Positions 63,607 through 64,000 of a stretch of 64,000 bases of DNA are shown piece after piece (the stretch's first letter is position 1; each line of letters starts with the position of its first letter). The notes beneath the pieces are model-generated. The model did no database searches. It saw only the letters and a program-made list of their open reading frames with translations, and was not told the DNA's origin. Both the position numbers and the translations under genes were made by a program. Origin of the DNA: Calliopsis andreniformis (taxonomy: Eukaryota > Arthropoda > Insecta > Hymenoptera > Andrenidae); the NCBI RefSeq assembly GCF_051401765.1, contig NC_135064.1:20868001-20932000 (forward strand), given 5' to 3'.

Positions 63607-64000
63607 GACATTAATAATAGGCATATGCTGAAGGAATCTTGAATGCGGATAGAGTATACGATTTCTACGAAACCATCCTCGAGGATCGGAACTTTAAGTG
63701 GATCCTAGAGAAATGATGGATTCCAGGCTAGGTCGGTCGTAAACTAAAGACGAGCCTCGCGCAGCTAATCGTTGGGACAGAATCGTTATTGTGCCTCGAG
63801 TTTGGAAGAACTCGACGCAAAGTGCTACAATTAATGTTCAAACATTTTTTGAGCCTGGAACTACCGACGATTAATTATTCAATTTCTTAGTTTTTAAGGG
63901 AGAGAATAAATGGAAATATATTAAGGTACGAGTTAAGTATAAGGTGAGAAAAGAAAATTTGTAATTTGTATCACAGATTAAATAAGAGATACTAATGATA

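Larger units (their letters stand above)
40086..64000. other. gene-poor stretch, probably a long first intron or intergenic
   Basis: No exon of a known family is visible in 24 kb. CpG-rich islands recur at about 40250-40570, 42040-42360, 43900-44650, 50090-50740, 51110-51830, 52300-52870, 54060-54660, 55640-55930, 56500-57330, 58230-58760, 59290-59720, 61140-61400 and 62520-63010, separated by AT-rich DNA. This pattern fits a long regulatory intron or a gene desert. Confidence 0.5.

Noticed and set aside
1..64000. tRNA, rRNA, known microRNAs and CRISPR arrays
   Set aside because: Looked for B-box-like words, a few well-known insect microRNA sequences and regularly spaced repeats, and found none convincing. 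The tandem arrays here have no unique spacers.

Overview
This is eukaryotic nuclear DNA, most likely from a hymenopteran insect (a bee, ant or wasp). The two recognisable genes are insect-like and split by GT-AG introns. The background is AT-rich, interrupted by many CpG-rich islands of 200-900 bp that show no CpG depletion, which is typical of Hymenoptera. The species cannot be named from the sequence. There is no sign of bacterial or viral genes, and most long open frames lie in GC-rich islands and are not convincing genes.

Two genes are supported at protein level. (1) Minus strand, left third: the first two coding exons of a FERM-domain protein that I identify as Expanded, the apical scaffold upstream of the Hippo pathway. 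Coding exon 1 (12799-12686) carries the start codon and the beginning of the FERM domain. Coding exon 2 (2600-2501) lies 10 kb away across a large intron. The rest of the gene is left of the window. A purine-rich candidate 5' non-coding exon ends in a strong donor at 14834. (2) Plus strand, 22399-29396: a complete seven-exon, 574-residue sodium/solute symporter of the SLC5 family (SMCT/SMVT-like). All seven exons join in frame, and polyadenylation signals follow. The two genes are divergent and about 7-10 kb apart.

From 39.16 to 39.78 kb there is a CpG- and purine-rich stretch ending in a textbook donor. It looks like the first, non-coding exon of a plus-strand gene whose coding exons lie beyond the window. 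If so, 39.8-64 kb is mostly one long intron. The sequence switches abruptly from purine-rich to pyrimidine-rich at this donor.

The remainder is non-coding: AT-rich introns and spacers, about twenty CpG-rich islands that are candidate regulatory elements, and several repeats. The most notable repeats are a dispersed palindromic family found at six loci, a 26-bp GGTACC minisatellite of about 18 units at 9.13-9.62 kb with a single related unit at 42.52 kb, a 175-bp TA-flanked MITE with about 20-bp terminal inverted repeats at 37.70 kb, and a diverged 103-bp tandem duplication at 59.83 kb. The dispersed palindromic family is the best candidate here for an undescribed element.
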